Part shown: positions 14,474 to 22,840 of the stretch, piece after piece
Layout: each line of letters starts with the position of its first letter
Numbering within the stretch: position 1 is the first letter of the stretch
Assembly: GCA_031269595.1 (NCBI GenBank)
Contig: JAISYX010000069.1
Span: forward strand, 1 to 37,182
Source: Oscillospiraceae bacterium
GTDB taxonomy: Bacteria; Bacillota; Clostridia; Oscillospirales; Acutalibacteraceae
DNA length: 37,182 bases
Direction: 5' to 3'
Notes under the pieces: generated by a model
Told to the model about the DNA's origin: nothing
The model's input: the letters and a program-made list of their open reading frames with translations, nothing else
Databases searched by the model: none
Made by a program: the position numbers and the translations under genes

Positions 14474-15466
14474 CTATAAATACCAATTATCTGCATTGTT
14501 TTTTCTTATGGCTTTTTTGCTAAGGGCATCCTGTGACAGACACACTCCTAAGGCGAACAGGCCTATCATGCACAGCGCAACATAGACATAGCTCATAGCC
14601 TCGCCCTCGGCGGTTACTCTAAACTGTGATTTAAAGCCCAAGCCTATAAGTGCCAGAGCCGCAAGCCAGCGCAAGATGTGCCAAAAGCTAAAGCCGACGT
14701 GCTTAATGGAGGATACGCTTAGTGCCACAAAGCCCGCAACAGCAAGCAATATGCCAAATACCTGATTGGCATTAACAAAGCCCAGCCAGAGCACGTCTGT
14801 GCGCATAGGCTCAAATACAGTTTGAGCAGCACCATAGAACATCAGGGATATTGCAGCAGCATTTTCGCCGGGGTGAAACCTTAAGCTTGGCTTGTGGAAC
14901 CAGATAAACACGCCCAAGGCCGCCGCTATAAGTGCCGCCAAGGCCTCATAAATGAACACGGAGTACACCCACATTTCGCTTTCGGCGTTATAAATTCCTA
15001 TAGGCGGGAACTGGAGAAGCTTGTTTTCGATTATGTTGCCGCAGTCCTCAAGGGTGAAAAATGCGCTAAGTCTGCCTATTGCAACTGCCAGCACAGCCCC
15101 GGGAACAGCTGCGTTAACAAGGTGTTTAAGCTTAACTCCCGTTATTCTTGCGCAGATAAACAGGGCGTAGAGGCCGCCTAAAAACGCCCCCATTATGGCA
15201 TAGCCGCCGTCGGTAAAGCGGAAGATAGCCAAGGGCTCGTCCTCAAACAAGTCCCAGTTAAAGGCGCAGTATACCAGTCTTGAGAATATAAGCCCCAGCG
15301 GCACGGCTATAAGGGCAAGAATTTTAATAGAGCCATTAGGCAAGCCACTCTTGTGCGCTAAAAAGGAGGAGAGCAGAACGCCGATAACAAGTCCTATTGC
15401 AATTATCAGGCCGTGCAGGCTAAGCTCCGCAATGCCCATATTAAGCAAGATATTATTAGTTCCCAT
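14474..15466 (-). CDS. Divergent Lgt-like membrane protein
   Basis: This 330-aa polytopic protein (about seven to nine hydrophobic segments) resembles prolipoprotein diacylglyceryl transferase, which moves diacylglycerol from phosphatidylglycerol onto lipobox Cys. Family-like stretches are SRLVYCAFNWDLF, DGGYAIMGAFLGG and EPMRTDVLWLGF. The signature region reads GRLSAFFTLEDCG where classical Lgt has GRIGNFINGELWG: Arg, Glu and the last Gly are kept, but the conserved Asn is Ala. The DGGYAIMGAF stretch also lacks the usual His or Tyr. Activity is therefore uncertain, and this could be a paralogue with a different substrate. The ATG overlaps the upstream glycosidase gene by 11 nt, with AAAGGAGA 8 nt ahead. 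It is the last gene of the putative pgcA operon. Confidence 0.78.
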   Translation of the reverse strand: MGTNNILLNMGIAELSLHGLIIAIGLVIGVLLSSFLAHKSGLPNGSIKILALIAVPLGLIFSRLVYCAFNWDLFEDEPLAIFRFTDGGYAIMGAFLGGLYALFICARITGVKLKHLVNAAVPGAVLAVAIGRLSAFFTLEDCGNIIENKLLQFPPIGIYNAESEMWVYSVFIYEALAALIAAALGVFIWFHKPSLRFHPGENAAAISLMFYGAAQTVFEPMRTDVLWLGFVNANQVFGILLAVAGFVALSVSSIKHVGFSFWHILRWLAALALIGLGFKSQFRVTAEGEAMSYVYVALCMIGLFALGVCLSQDALSKKAIRKNNADNWYL

Positions 15467-16547
15467 TTATCTTGTCTCCTTTATAGCTAGGATCTATTGC
15501 AGTTGCAAAGTAGACAACGTCGCAGAGCTTGCGCTCGCCGTTGTAAGCCACGTGATTAACAACCTTGTTGTTAAAGGTCATAACGGTGGACTGTCCGCCG
15601 TCCAGATTATAGGCCTGAGTGCAGCCCTTAGACTTCATAAATTCGGCCAGAGGCTTAACCTTTATGCCCATGGACCAATGCACAAGGCCATCCACTGTAA
15701 CAAGTATGTAGTGCAGCTTATCAACTTGGCCTATAGCTGTGCGTGGGTGCTGATTTTCCATATAGCCCTCAGGATAATCCTTTTCCTTAGGAATTTGGGC
15801 TAGCTCGCCGTCTATAACCAGCGCAGGGCCGAAGGAAAAGCTGTTAACAGGGCCTTTATCTGACCAATCTGCAAGCTTAAAATCCTTCTCATGGATAATG
15901 TGAAAATCGCCCTGAGCGTCGATTATAAGCAAATCTCTTACGCTGGGCTTATCACGGTAGAGCGAGCCCTGACGGAAGATGACACCGTCCTTACGGTAGC
16001 CGTAAAAGTCGCCGTTAACTGCCACTACAGCGTTTTGTCTGCGGGCTAAATCTGAGAGGTACTCACGGTTAGAGGAGTTGTAAACCCCGCCAGCAAATGC
16101 TGTGCGCAGCTGAGAGGGGTGTCCTATTTTAATGTCTGCAATGGTGCAGTCCTGCCCCTCATAGCGTTCCTTGCTTATTTTAACGGTTATGCTGGAATCC
16201 TCATATGCGTAGACATCGCTTTCAGCAATATAGGGCGTTTTCTTTCTTGAATCTGTAGAGGGGGCTTTGTAGCCGTAATCAATAAATCCGCTTTCGCCGG
16301 GCTTTGGAGCAGGCTCAAAATCTAAGGGCAGAAAGGGGACTTGCTTAACAGGCGGTGCACTTGAGGCGGAATCATCACCGCCGCTTGCGGTCTCGTCAAT
16401 GCCCGGGGTGGGCGTTACGGAGGCAGGAATCACCACAATAGGTGCCTCCTCCTTTAAATTAAGGCTGTGGGCAGGAAGCAGAAAAGCCAAAGCTAAAACT
16501 ACAACCAAAAGGATAAGATTAAGCAGGGCGTGCTTTATAAAATTCAT
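15456..16547 (-). CDS. Phosphodiester glycosidase (NAGPA) family protein, paralogue 3
   Basis: This 363-aa exported or anchored protein has a hydrophobic N-terminus (~5-26), a Ser/Pro-rich linker, the LPLDF..APKPGESGF stretch shared with its two upstream paralogues, and a C-terminal PF09992 domain. Visible family motifs are AVNGDFYGYRKDG, GPALVIDG, RTAIG, VTVDG and NLDGGQSTVM. The founding member removes GlcNAc from phosphodiester-linked mannose; bacterial members are thought to act on envelope glycopolymers. The start is ATG 16547. An in-frame GTG at 16556 lies inside CTAACAC-CTT-GTGTTAG, a hairpin that covers the only RBS-like bases (AAGGTG). The gene overlaps the Lgt-like gene downstream. 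Confidence 0.83.
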   Translation of the reverse strand: MNFIKHALLNLILLVVVLALAFLLPAHSLNLKEEAPIVVIPASVTPTPGIDETASGGDDSASSAPPVKQVPFLPLDFEPAPKPGESGFIDYGYKAPSTDSRKKTPYIAESDVYAYEDSSITVKISKERYEGQDCTIADIKIGHPSQLRTAFAGGVYNSSNREYLSDLARRQNAVVAVNGDFYGYRKDGVIFRQGSLYRDKPSVRDLLIIDAQGDFHIIHEKDFKLADWSDKGPVNSFSFGPALVIDGELAQIPKEKDYPEGYMENQHPRTAIGQVDKLHYILVTVDGLVHWSMGIKVKPLAEFMKSKGCTQAYNLDGGQSTVMTFNNKVVNHVAYNGERKLCDVVYFATAIDPSYKGDKINGN

Positions 16548-16549
16548 AG

Positions 16550-16566
16550 CTAACACCTTGTGTTAG
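16550..16566 (-). promoter_or_regulatory. Hairpin over the RBS of NAGPA paralogue 3
   Basis: CTAACAC-CTT-GTGTTAG is a 7-bp perfect inverted repeat ending 2 nt before the ATG and containing AGGTG. The same arms occur before the GNAT gene at 27191-27207. Confidence 0.5.
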
Positions 16567-16611
16567 AGAGCAGAGCTCCCTATGTCCTTTCTTTCAAATT
16601 TTCTGCCCACA

Positions 16612-17613
16612 TTAATATGGGTCATAATGCTGTGCGGAGTAATCTAAGGCTGTGGCAAAATACATTATATCGCTAAGCCTTCTCTCTCCATCATAGGCAA
16701 CAATGTTCATTACCTTGTTGTTAAAGGTCATAACGGTGGATTGACCGCCGTCCATATTAAAGGCTTGAATGCAGCCCTTTTCCTTCATCATAGCGGCAAG
16801 CTGATTAACCAGAAGTCCGCTTGAATGCGCCTGCTTGCCGTCTACAGTTACTACAAGATAGTGCAGCTCGCCAAGCTGACCAATGGCCGTTCTGGGGTGC
16901 AGCTCCCAAATAGCACCCTCTGGGAAGCCGTTGGGCATTTTTTGCTGAACCCCGTCTATAACCAGCGCAGGGCCAAAGGAAAAGCTGTTTATTATGCCTT
17001 TATTTTCCCATTCTGTAAGGTTAAAAGCATTTTCAGGTATCGTGTGAAAATCGCCCTTGGCGTCAATTATAAGCATGTGCCTGCCACTGGGCTTGTTGCG
17101 GTACAGAATGCCCTGACGTATTATAATGCCGTCCTTGCGCATGTTGTAATAGTCTGTGTTAACAGCCAGCACGGCGTTGTTGCGCTTGGCTATGTCTGAG
17201 AGATGCTCACGGGTGGGGGAGTTGTATCCCCCTTCTGCAAAGGCTGTGCGCAGCTGTGAGGGGTGGGTTATCCAAACCTCTGCTATGGTGCAGGCTTGAT
17301 AGTCGTACTTCTCCTTGCTTATTTTAACCTTTATGGTGTCATCCTCATAGGTGTAGTCATCCTTAAAGCCGCTTGGATTGGGCTTTGGAGCGGGGGAAAA
17401 ATCGAAGGGAAGCGAAGGGATAGGAGGCGCAGAGGAACTGGTATTTGCAGCTGGCTCTGATGAATTTGAAGAGGTATCAGCGGGGATTACAAGCTGGGGA
17501 GGCGCAGTCTCCTTAATAATAAGCCTGTAGGCAGGCAAAAGAAAGGCCGCCCCGCAAAGAATGAGTATAAGCCCTAGGGTAATTAAAAATTGCTTGCCTT
17601 TAGTAAGCTTCAT
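16612..17613 (-). CDS. Phosphodiester glycosidase (NAGPA) family protein, paralogue 2
   Basis: This 333-aa paralogue has the same plan: N-terminal membrane segment (~8-30), Ser/Pro linker, LPFDFSPAPKPNPSGF and a PF09992 domain. Motifs are RKDGIIIRQG, GPALVIDG, RTAIG, VTVDG and NMDGGQSTVM. Where paralogues 1 and 3 have NGDF, this one has NTDY, a change at a conserved position that could alter substrate choice or activity. The ATG overlaps the stop of paralogue 1 as ATGA, with AGGAGG ~8 nt upstream inside that gene. Because paralogue 1 is frameshifted, ribosomes may not reach that junction, so coupling could be impaired. Paralogue 3 begins 64 nt after this stop. Confidence 0.83.
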   Translation of the reverse strand: MKLTKGKQFLITLGLILILCGAAFLLPAYRLIIKETAPPQLVIPADTSSNSSEPAANTSSSAPPIPSLPFDFSPAPKPNPSGFKDDYTYEDDTIKVKISKEKYDYQACTIAEVWITHPSQLRTAFAEGGYNSPTREHLSDIAKRNNAVLAVNTDYYNMRKDGIIIRQGILYRNKPSGRHMLIIDAKGDFHTIPENAFNLTEWENKGIINSFSFGPALVIDGVQQKMPNGFPEGAIWELHPRTAIGQLGELHYLVVTVDGKQAHSSGLLVNQLAAMMKEKGCIQAFNMDGGQSTVMTFNNKVMNIVAYDGERRLSDIMYFATALDYSAQHYDPY

Positions 17614-18607
17614 CGGGGGTTCCTCCTAACGTCAGTATCGGCTGTTGCAAAAAAGAGCACATCGCTGACGGTTCGCTCACCGCCGTTTGAAACCTTATTT
17701 ATTACTTTGTTATTAAAGAATAGGGTGGAGGACTGGCCGCCGTCCATGTTATAGGCTATTTTGCAGCCCTTTGAGGCCATAAGCTCTGCAAGGCCTGTAA
17801 AGTTGATGCCCTCGGAATACCCGGGCTCACGGCCGTCTACCACGGCTAGGAGGTAGTGCAGTTCACCCAGCTGACCTATTGCCGAGCGAGGCTCTGTAAG
17901 CTTCCATCTGCCGTAGATATAATCGCTGGGCATCTCCTTTGTCTGGCCGTCTACAACCAGTGCAGGGCCGAAGGAAAAGGCTTGGATTATGCCCCTTTCC
18001 AGCCAACCGTCGCTAGTCATTTGTCTTTCGGGCACTATATGTAAGTCACCCTTCATATCTACAATAAGAGATTGCCTCTCAGAGGGGCTATTACGGAAGA
18101 GCTGCCCCTGTCTTATTATAACACCATCCTTGCGATAGGTGCAAAAATCGCCGTTTAAGGCCACCAGAGCGTTGTTTGCCTTGGCTATATCATGGGGGTC
18201 TGCCGCCAGTAGAGCTTAAAATCTCCCCCTGCAAAGGCCGCACGAAACTGCGAGGGGTGTGAGATTTGCACGTCGGCAAAAAAGCACACCTGCCCTTTAA
18301 AGGTCTCCTTGTTTATCTTAACGGTAATGCTGTTGTCAGAATAGGTATAGCCGTCTGTAAAGCCGTTTGGATTAGGCTTTGGCGGCAGAGAAAAATCTAT
18401 AGGCAGGGTGTAAACCGGCTTTGCAGGCTCACTTGAGCTGCCTGCATCCGTTTCTGATTCCGGCTGTGAGCTAAGCACAGGCAAAACCGTGGTGGGTTTG
18501 TTGGAATCATTTTCCATAATACGGTGTGAGGGCACCAGAAAGGCCATAGCACCTATTATAAAAACAAGCAGCACTGTAAGTGAAATGGAGATAAGGCTTC
18601 GTTTCAT
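17610..18607 (-). pseudogene. NAGPA paralogue 1, broken by a one-base deletion
   Basis: The start is ATG 18607 with AGGAGG 7 nt upstream, then a membrane anchor, linker and LPIDFSLPPKPNPNGF as in the other two copies. The frame runs into a stop at 18185 after AGGDFKLYWRQTPMI. Shifting frame at about 18201-18212 restores LAADPHDIAKANNALVALNGDF and the rest of the domain (RKDGVIIRQG, GPALVVDG, RSAIG, NMDGGQSSTLF) to the stop at 17610. The aligned spacing to the paralogues fits exactly if one base, probably a C in CTCTACCTGG, was lost. Restored length is about 332 aa. This may be real decay or a single-base assembly error. Confidence 0.82.
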
Positions 18608-18629
18608 ATGTTGGCCTCCTATACGGCTA

Positions 18630-19439
18630 TCAGTTTGCAGCTGAGTCGCTTGTCCTAAAATCAATTATAGATGAGGTGCTGCCCCCTTGAACCTGCGGGA
18701 GCTTGCCATCCCATTTTTGTGCCTTTAGATATTCTATGTAATTGGGATTTTGCGCAATCTGGTCTTGTAAAACCTTTATGGCATAGGCCTCTGCGTCGGC
18801 CTTGGTTCTGGTTTTTAGAGCCTCAACCTCAACCTCCTTAAGCTCCTGTTCGGCCTTAAGGACGTTCTGCTGGGCGGTTTGCTTGGCCTCTATTGCCCTG
18901 TTAAACTCCTCAGAGAAATCAAAGTTGATTATGTTAATGCTGTCGATGATAATGCCATAGCTGCTCAGCCTGTCGCTCAGCTCCTCCTGTATACCGCCGC
19001 CAACCTCTTCACGCTTGGTTATGCACTCCTCTGCGCTGTAGCGGGAGGTGGCACGCTTAACGGCCTCTTGAATGGCGGGGGTTACAAGTATATCCTGATA
19101 ATCCTTGCCCACGGTTTGCCAGAGCTTGGCCGCCTTGGTGCCGTCTACATGGTGGTTAACGGCAACCTTTGTGGTTATGGTTTGTAAATCCTTTGAGGCT
19201 GCCTGGCAGTCCGCCTCAGATTTTAGGGTTTTAATATCAATTTGCTTAATGGACTGGATAAACGGGATTTTGAAGTGCAGGCCTTCGCTTACCACACCGT
19301 CCTTAACTGCGCCCAGAGTAACTGTGACGCCCACCTTGCCAGTGCCCACAACAGTTATGCTGGAGGCCAGAACGATAACCGCAAGAACGGCTATTACGGC
19401 GGCTAATATTATTTTGCTGTTTATTTTTGATTTTGACAT
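18630..19439 (-). CDS. SPFH/band 7 (prohibitin-like) membrane protein
   Basis: This 269-aa protein has one N-terminal membrane segment (~9-31) followed by a band 7 domain. The family opening VVGTGKVGVTVTLGAV is clear, as is GLHFKIPFIQSIKQID. A helical coiled-coil region (~180-235) is rich in Glu, Lys and Ala: RAIEAKQTAQQNVLKAEQEL. SPFH proteins form large ring assemblies that organise membrane domains and often control proteases. No FtsH or NfeD partner is next to it. The start is ATG 19439 with AAAGGAGA upstream. It sits between the LRR lipoprotein (28 nt) and the NAGPA genes (22 nt), so it seems to be part of their operon. Confidence 0.88.
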   Translation of the reverse strand: MSKSKINSKIILAAVIAVLAVIVLASSITVVGTGKVGVTVTLGAVKDGVVSEGLHFKIPFIQSIKQIDIKTLKSEADCQAASKDLQTITTKVAVNHHVDGTKAAKLWQTVGKDYQDILVTPAIQEAVKRATSRYSAEECITKREEVGGGIQEELSDRLSSYGIIIDSINIINFDFSEEFNRAIEAKQTAQQNVLKAEQELKEVEVEALKTRTKADAEAYAIKVLQDQIAQNPNYIEYLKAQKWDGKLPQVQGGSTSSIIDFRTSDSAAN

Positions 19440-19467
19440 TGGGTTTATCTCCTTTTATAAAGTTACG

Positions 19468-20835
19468 TTATATTAAAAAGCCAACATAACATCTCTCAGG
19501 GAATTTTTTTAGCAGGGATTCGTCTTCTACTGGGTTGCCTGAAAGGCCAACCATCGTTAGTTTTGGCAGGTTTAGCAAGGGAGAGATGTCTTTGATTTGG
19601 TTGTTGGTAAGGTTTAAATCTTCAAGGTTTGTCAAGCTAGAAAGAGGTTTAACATCTGTAATTTTATTGTTGTTAAGCTCTAAGCTTTTAAGATTAGTCA
19701 AATCCGCAAGAGGCTGTATATCTGCAATTTGGTTGTCGGTAAGGCTTAGTTTTTCAAGGTTGGTCAAGTTAGAAATCGCTTGTATATCTGCAACTTGATT
19801 ATTGGTGAGGCGTAGATATTTAAGGTCGACCAAGCGTGAAAGCGGTTGTATATCTGTAATGCGATTGGAGTTATAAGGCTTGGAGGAAATAGACAAGTCT
19901 ACAAGCTTAGTTAAATTAGAAAGCGACTGAATGTCTGCAATTGGATTGTTAGTAAGGTTCAGTGTTTCAAGCTTGGTCAAATTCGCAAGCGGTTGAATAT
20001 CCGTAATTAGATTGGATTCAAGAGATAGCTTTTCAAGATTTGTCAATCTCGCAAGTGGCTGAATATCTGCAATTGGATTGGAGTCAAGATACAGATATGT
20101 AAGCTTAGTCAATTTTGCAAGCGGTTTAATATCTGTAATTAGATTAGAGGTAAGAGGCAAGTCTGTAGGGTTAGTCAATTTCTTAAGAGCTGTAGTTGCG
20201 TTGTGACCGAGAAATAGACGTTCAAGGTTATTTAAATTCTTGAGTGGTTCAATATCTTTAATTTGATTGTATTCAAGAGATAAAATTGTAAGGTTTGTTA
20301 AGCTCGAAAGCGATTTAACATCTGCAATTTGATTTTGGCCGAGAACCAGACGCTCAAGGTTAGTTAAATTCTCAAGCGGTTGAATATCTTTAATTTGGTT
20401 GTCGGTAAGGTCTAGGTTTTTAAGGTTGGTCAATTTTGCAAGCGGTTTAATATCACTAATATTGTTGTATTTAAGGTTTATCGTTTCAAGTGACGTCAGC
20501 TTTGCCAAGGGAGTGATGTCTGTGAGGTCGTTAGCAGCTAATAATTCAAAAGTTCTGAGTTTTTCTGCATATTTTATTCCATAAAGGCTTTTTATATTTC
20601 CAGCGGGGGTTCCAAGGTTTGAAAGACTGTCTAAATTGCCCATCTCATCAGGGGAGAGCTTGCCGTCATTGTTACCGTCAATGCTGTTTCCGTTAATGTC
20701 TTTTCCAACTTCGATTATAAGCTTTTCAAAATTTTCATCTTCAAAGGTTGTTTTGCCCAAATTACACCCGCCCAAAATTGCCGTCATACTAAAAACCATT
20801 GCCAGAATAATTGCAAATGATAAAAGCTTTTTCAT
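19468..20835 (-). CDS. Internalin-type leucine-rich repeat lipoprotein with EF-hand loop
   Basis: This 455-aa protein has a lipoprotein signal ending AILGGC (Cys24). One EF-hand-like loop, DGNNDGKLSPDE (53-64), has acidic or Asn ligands at positions 1, 3, 5 and 12. About fifteen 22-residue repeats of the SDS22/internalin type follow (~85-445; LTNLEKLSLTDNQIADIQPL-like). Two repeats are irregular: one around GHNATTALKKLTNPTDLPL is shortened, and one around SSKPYNSNRITD carries a small insertion. Such surface LRR lipoproteins bind other proteins. A single EF loop is not enough to call a dockerin. The start is ATG with GGAGG 9 nt upstream. It follows pgcA by 53 nt with no clear promoter, so it is probably cotranscribed. 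Confidence 0.9.
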   Translation of the reverse strand: MKKLLSFAIILAMVFSMTAILGGCNLGKTTFEDENFEKLIIEVGKDINGNSIDGNNDGKLSPDEMGNLDSLSNLGTPAGNIKSLYGIKYAEKLRTFELLAANDLTDITPLAKLTSLETINLKYNNISDIKPLAKLTNLKNLDLTDNQIKDIQPLENLTNLERLVLGQNQIADVKSLSSLTNLTILSLEYNQIKDIEPLKNLNNLERLFLGHNATTALKKLTNPTDLPLTSNLITDIKPLAKLTKLTYLYLDSNPIADIQPLARLTNLEKLSLESNLITDIQPLANLTKLETLNLTNNPIADIQSLSNLTKLVDLSISSKPYNSNRITDIQPLSRLVDLKYLRLTNNQVADIQAISNLTNLEKLSLTDNQIADIQPLADLTNLKSLELNNNKITDVKPLSSLTNLEDLNLTNNQIKDISPLLNLPKLTMVGLSGNPVEDESLLKKFPERCYVGFLI

Positions 20836-20888
20836 TGTTAATTACCTCCGTTTTTGTTTTGGTATGCTGTTTGCTTCACAAACCACCC

Positions 20889-22601
20889 CTACACCAAATC
20901 ATCAACGCTCCCCTTAAGCCCCGCAGCTATGCCCTGTGCAAGCTCAAGTGTCTCCGCATTTGCGGTAAGGTAGATTTTAATTTTAGGCTCTGTGCCGGAA
21001 GGGCGCACTATAACCTTGTTGTTATCGCTTAGCTGATATTCCAAAACGTTGGATTTAGGCAAATTGATTGTTTCCTTTACGCCGCTTGCGGTATTGAGCC
21101 TTTCATGGGTGAGATAATCGGAGTAGCTTGTTACCTTAAAGCCGCCCAGCTCCGAGGGGGGATTTTGGCGCAGTTTTTCCATTATGGATTTCATTTGCTC
21201 CATGCCGTCTAAGCCCTTAAATACAAGCTCTTCCACCTTATTATAATAGATTCCGTAGTCTTTGTAAATACCCTCAAGCACATCCAACAAGCTTTTACTA
21301 TTTTTTTTGTAAAATGCTGCCATCTCGCATATTAACATGGAGGCAATTACTGCATCCTTATCCCTTGCATAGGTGCCGCCAAGATAGCCGTAGCTCTCTT
21401 CAAAGCCCAAGATAAAGCGGTTTTCCTCGCCCTTTTGCTCAAGGAGAAGAATCTGCTCGCCTATATATTTAAAGCCTGTGAGCACTGTGATAACATCAAC
21501 ACCGTGCTTTTTGCCTATAGCAGTGGCCAGAGGCGTTGAAACTATGGTAGTAACCGCAACGGGATTTGCGGGCAGAGTGCCGTTTGCCTTGCGGCTTTCA
21601 AGAATGTAGTTGAGCAGCAGGCAGCCCACCTCGTTGCCGGAGAGCAGCTTGTAACCGTCCTTTTCGGCCACGGCTATGCCCATTCTGTCAGCGTCGGGGT
21701 CTGTGGCGACTATTAAATCGGGCTTAACCGTCTTAGCCAGCTCCAGAGCCAGCTCAAATGGCTGGGGCTTTTCGGGGTTGGGGTACGGTGCAGTGGGGAA
21801 GTTGCCGTCCGGAAGCTCCTGCTCCGGCACTACTGTGACGTTCTCCAGGCCTATCTCTGCCAGAACACGGCGTACAGGCTTGTTGCCCGTGCCGTGAAGG
21901 GGGGTGAAGATAACCTTTAAGCTTGAGCTCTTGGCGGCGTCGGGGTTCACTGAGCAGGCCTTAACGGCCTCTAAATAGGCGGTTAAAACGCTGTCGTCTA
22001 TCCATTCAATCAAGCCGCTTGCAAGCCCCTCCTCAAAGGAGATAACCTTAACCCCTGTGAAGATGTCCGTTGCATTGATATTGGCAAGCACTGCATCTGC
22101 TGCGTCGTCTGTCATTTGGCAGCCGTCGCTGCCATAAACCTTGTAGCCGTTGTATTCAGAGGGGTTGTGGCTGGCTGTAACCACTATGCCGGAATCCGTT
22201 TTAAGGTGACGTACGGCAAAGCTGAGCACGGGCGTTGGCTGGAGCTCAGGAAAGATATAGGCCTTGATTCCGTTGGCCGCCATAACACGGGCTGCCTCCT
22301 GTGCAAATAAATCAGACTTAATGCGGGAATCATAAGCAATGGCGATAGAGGGCTTTGCGCCGCTCTTTTTTATAATATAATCTGCCAAGCCCTGAGTGGC
22401 ACGGCGTATGGTGTATATATTCATGCGGAAGGTGCCTGCGCCAATCTCGCCCCTAAGGCCTGCTGTTCCAAACTCCAAATCAAGCTTAAAACGCTCCTCC
22501 AGCTTCTTTTCCTCGCCCTCTATGGAGTTTAGCTCGGCTATTAAATCGGGGTCTTCTGCGGCATTTTTGAGCCAAAGGGCATATTTTTGGTTTATAGTCA
22601 T
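20889..22601 (-). CDS. pgcA: Alpha-phosphoglucomutase / phosphomannomutase
   Basis: This 570-aa enzyme of the alpha-D-phosphohexomutase superfamily interconverts glucose 6-phosphate and glucose 1-phosphate, the entry to UDP-glucose, glycolipid anchors and wall teichoic acids. All four landmarks are present: TASHNP with the phosphoserine Ser144, the metal loop DPDADRMG (Asp301, 303, 305), the sugar loop GFEESYG (~399-405) and the phosphate-binding RPSGTEPK (~540). The length fits the PgcA group. AGGAGG precedes ATG 22601, and a near-consensus promoter is upstream. It appears to be the first gene of a run of seven on this strand, linking sugar phosphate supply to envelope proteins by position only. 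Confidence 0.94.
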   Translation of the reverse strand: MTINQKYALWLKNAAEDPDLIAELNSIEGEEKKLEERFKLDLEFGTAGLRGEIGAGTFRMNIYTIRRATQGLADYIIKKSGAKPSIAIAYDSRIKSDLFAQEAARVMAANGIKAYIFPELQPTPVLSFAVRHLKTDSGIVVTASHNPSEYNGYKVYGSDGCQMTDDAADAVLANINATDIFTGVKVISFEEGLASGLIEWIDDSVLTAYLEAVKACSVNPDAAKSSSLKVIFTPLHGTGNKPVRRVLAEIGLENVTVVPEQELPDGNFPTAPYPNPEKPQPFELALELAKTVKPDLIVATDPDADRMGIAVAEKDGYKLLSGNEVGCLLLNYILESRKANGTLPANPVAVTTIVSTPLATAIGKKHGVDVITVLTGFKYIGEQILLLEQKGEENRFILGFEESYGYLGGTYARDKDAVIASMLICEMAAFYKKNSKSLLDVLEGIYKDYGIYYNKVEELVFKGLDGMEQMKSIMEKLRQNPPSELGGFKVTSYSDYLTHERLNTASGVKETINLPKSNVLEYQLSDNNKVIVRPSGTEPKIKIYLTANAETLELAQGIAAGLKGSVDDLV

Positions 22602-22673
22602 TTTGTATTTCCTCCTATTTTTACAAACAGTTGAGTACCCCCAAAAAAAAGAGGCACTATTAATTCATACCTA

Positions 22674-22702
22674 ATTATAATGTCTAAAAACCATACTGTC
22701 AA
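22674..22702 (-). promoter_or_regulatory. Consensus sigma-A promoter of pgcA operon
   Basis: On the minus strand TTGACA (22702-22697), 17 nt, TATAAT (22679-22674). Both boxes are exact consensus. It is divergent from the promoter at 22755. Confidence 0.88.
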
Positions 22703-22754
22703 TCAAATTATATCGGGTTTTTAAAATTTATTTTACTAAAGAGGATAAAATATG

Positions 22755-22784
22755 TTGACACTAATAGTATAAGCGTGCTATAAT
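22755..22784 (+). promoter_or_regulatory. Sigma-A promoter of the GntR-ABC operon
   Basis: TTGACA (22755-22760), 18 nt, TATAAT (22779-22784). A palindrome lies just downstream at 22797-22814. Confidence 0.85.
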
Positions 22785-22796
22785 CTATGTGTACTA

Positions 22797-22814
22797 GTTG
22801 TGATAGAACACAAC
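22797..22814 (+). promoter_or_regulatory. Probable GntR operator
   Basis: GTTGTG-N6-CACAAC is a perfect inverted repeat at about +5 to +23 of the transcript. Repressor bound here would block the promoter. YtrA-type regulators usually control their own operon, so self-regulation is inferred. Confidence 0.6.
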
Positions 22815-22840
22815 AAACAATTAGGGAAGGAGAATGCGCA

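Noticed and set aside
19468..20835. Dockerin domain in the LRR protein
   Set aside because: Only one EF-hand-like loop is present; dockerins have two with a defined linker.
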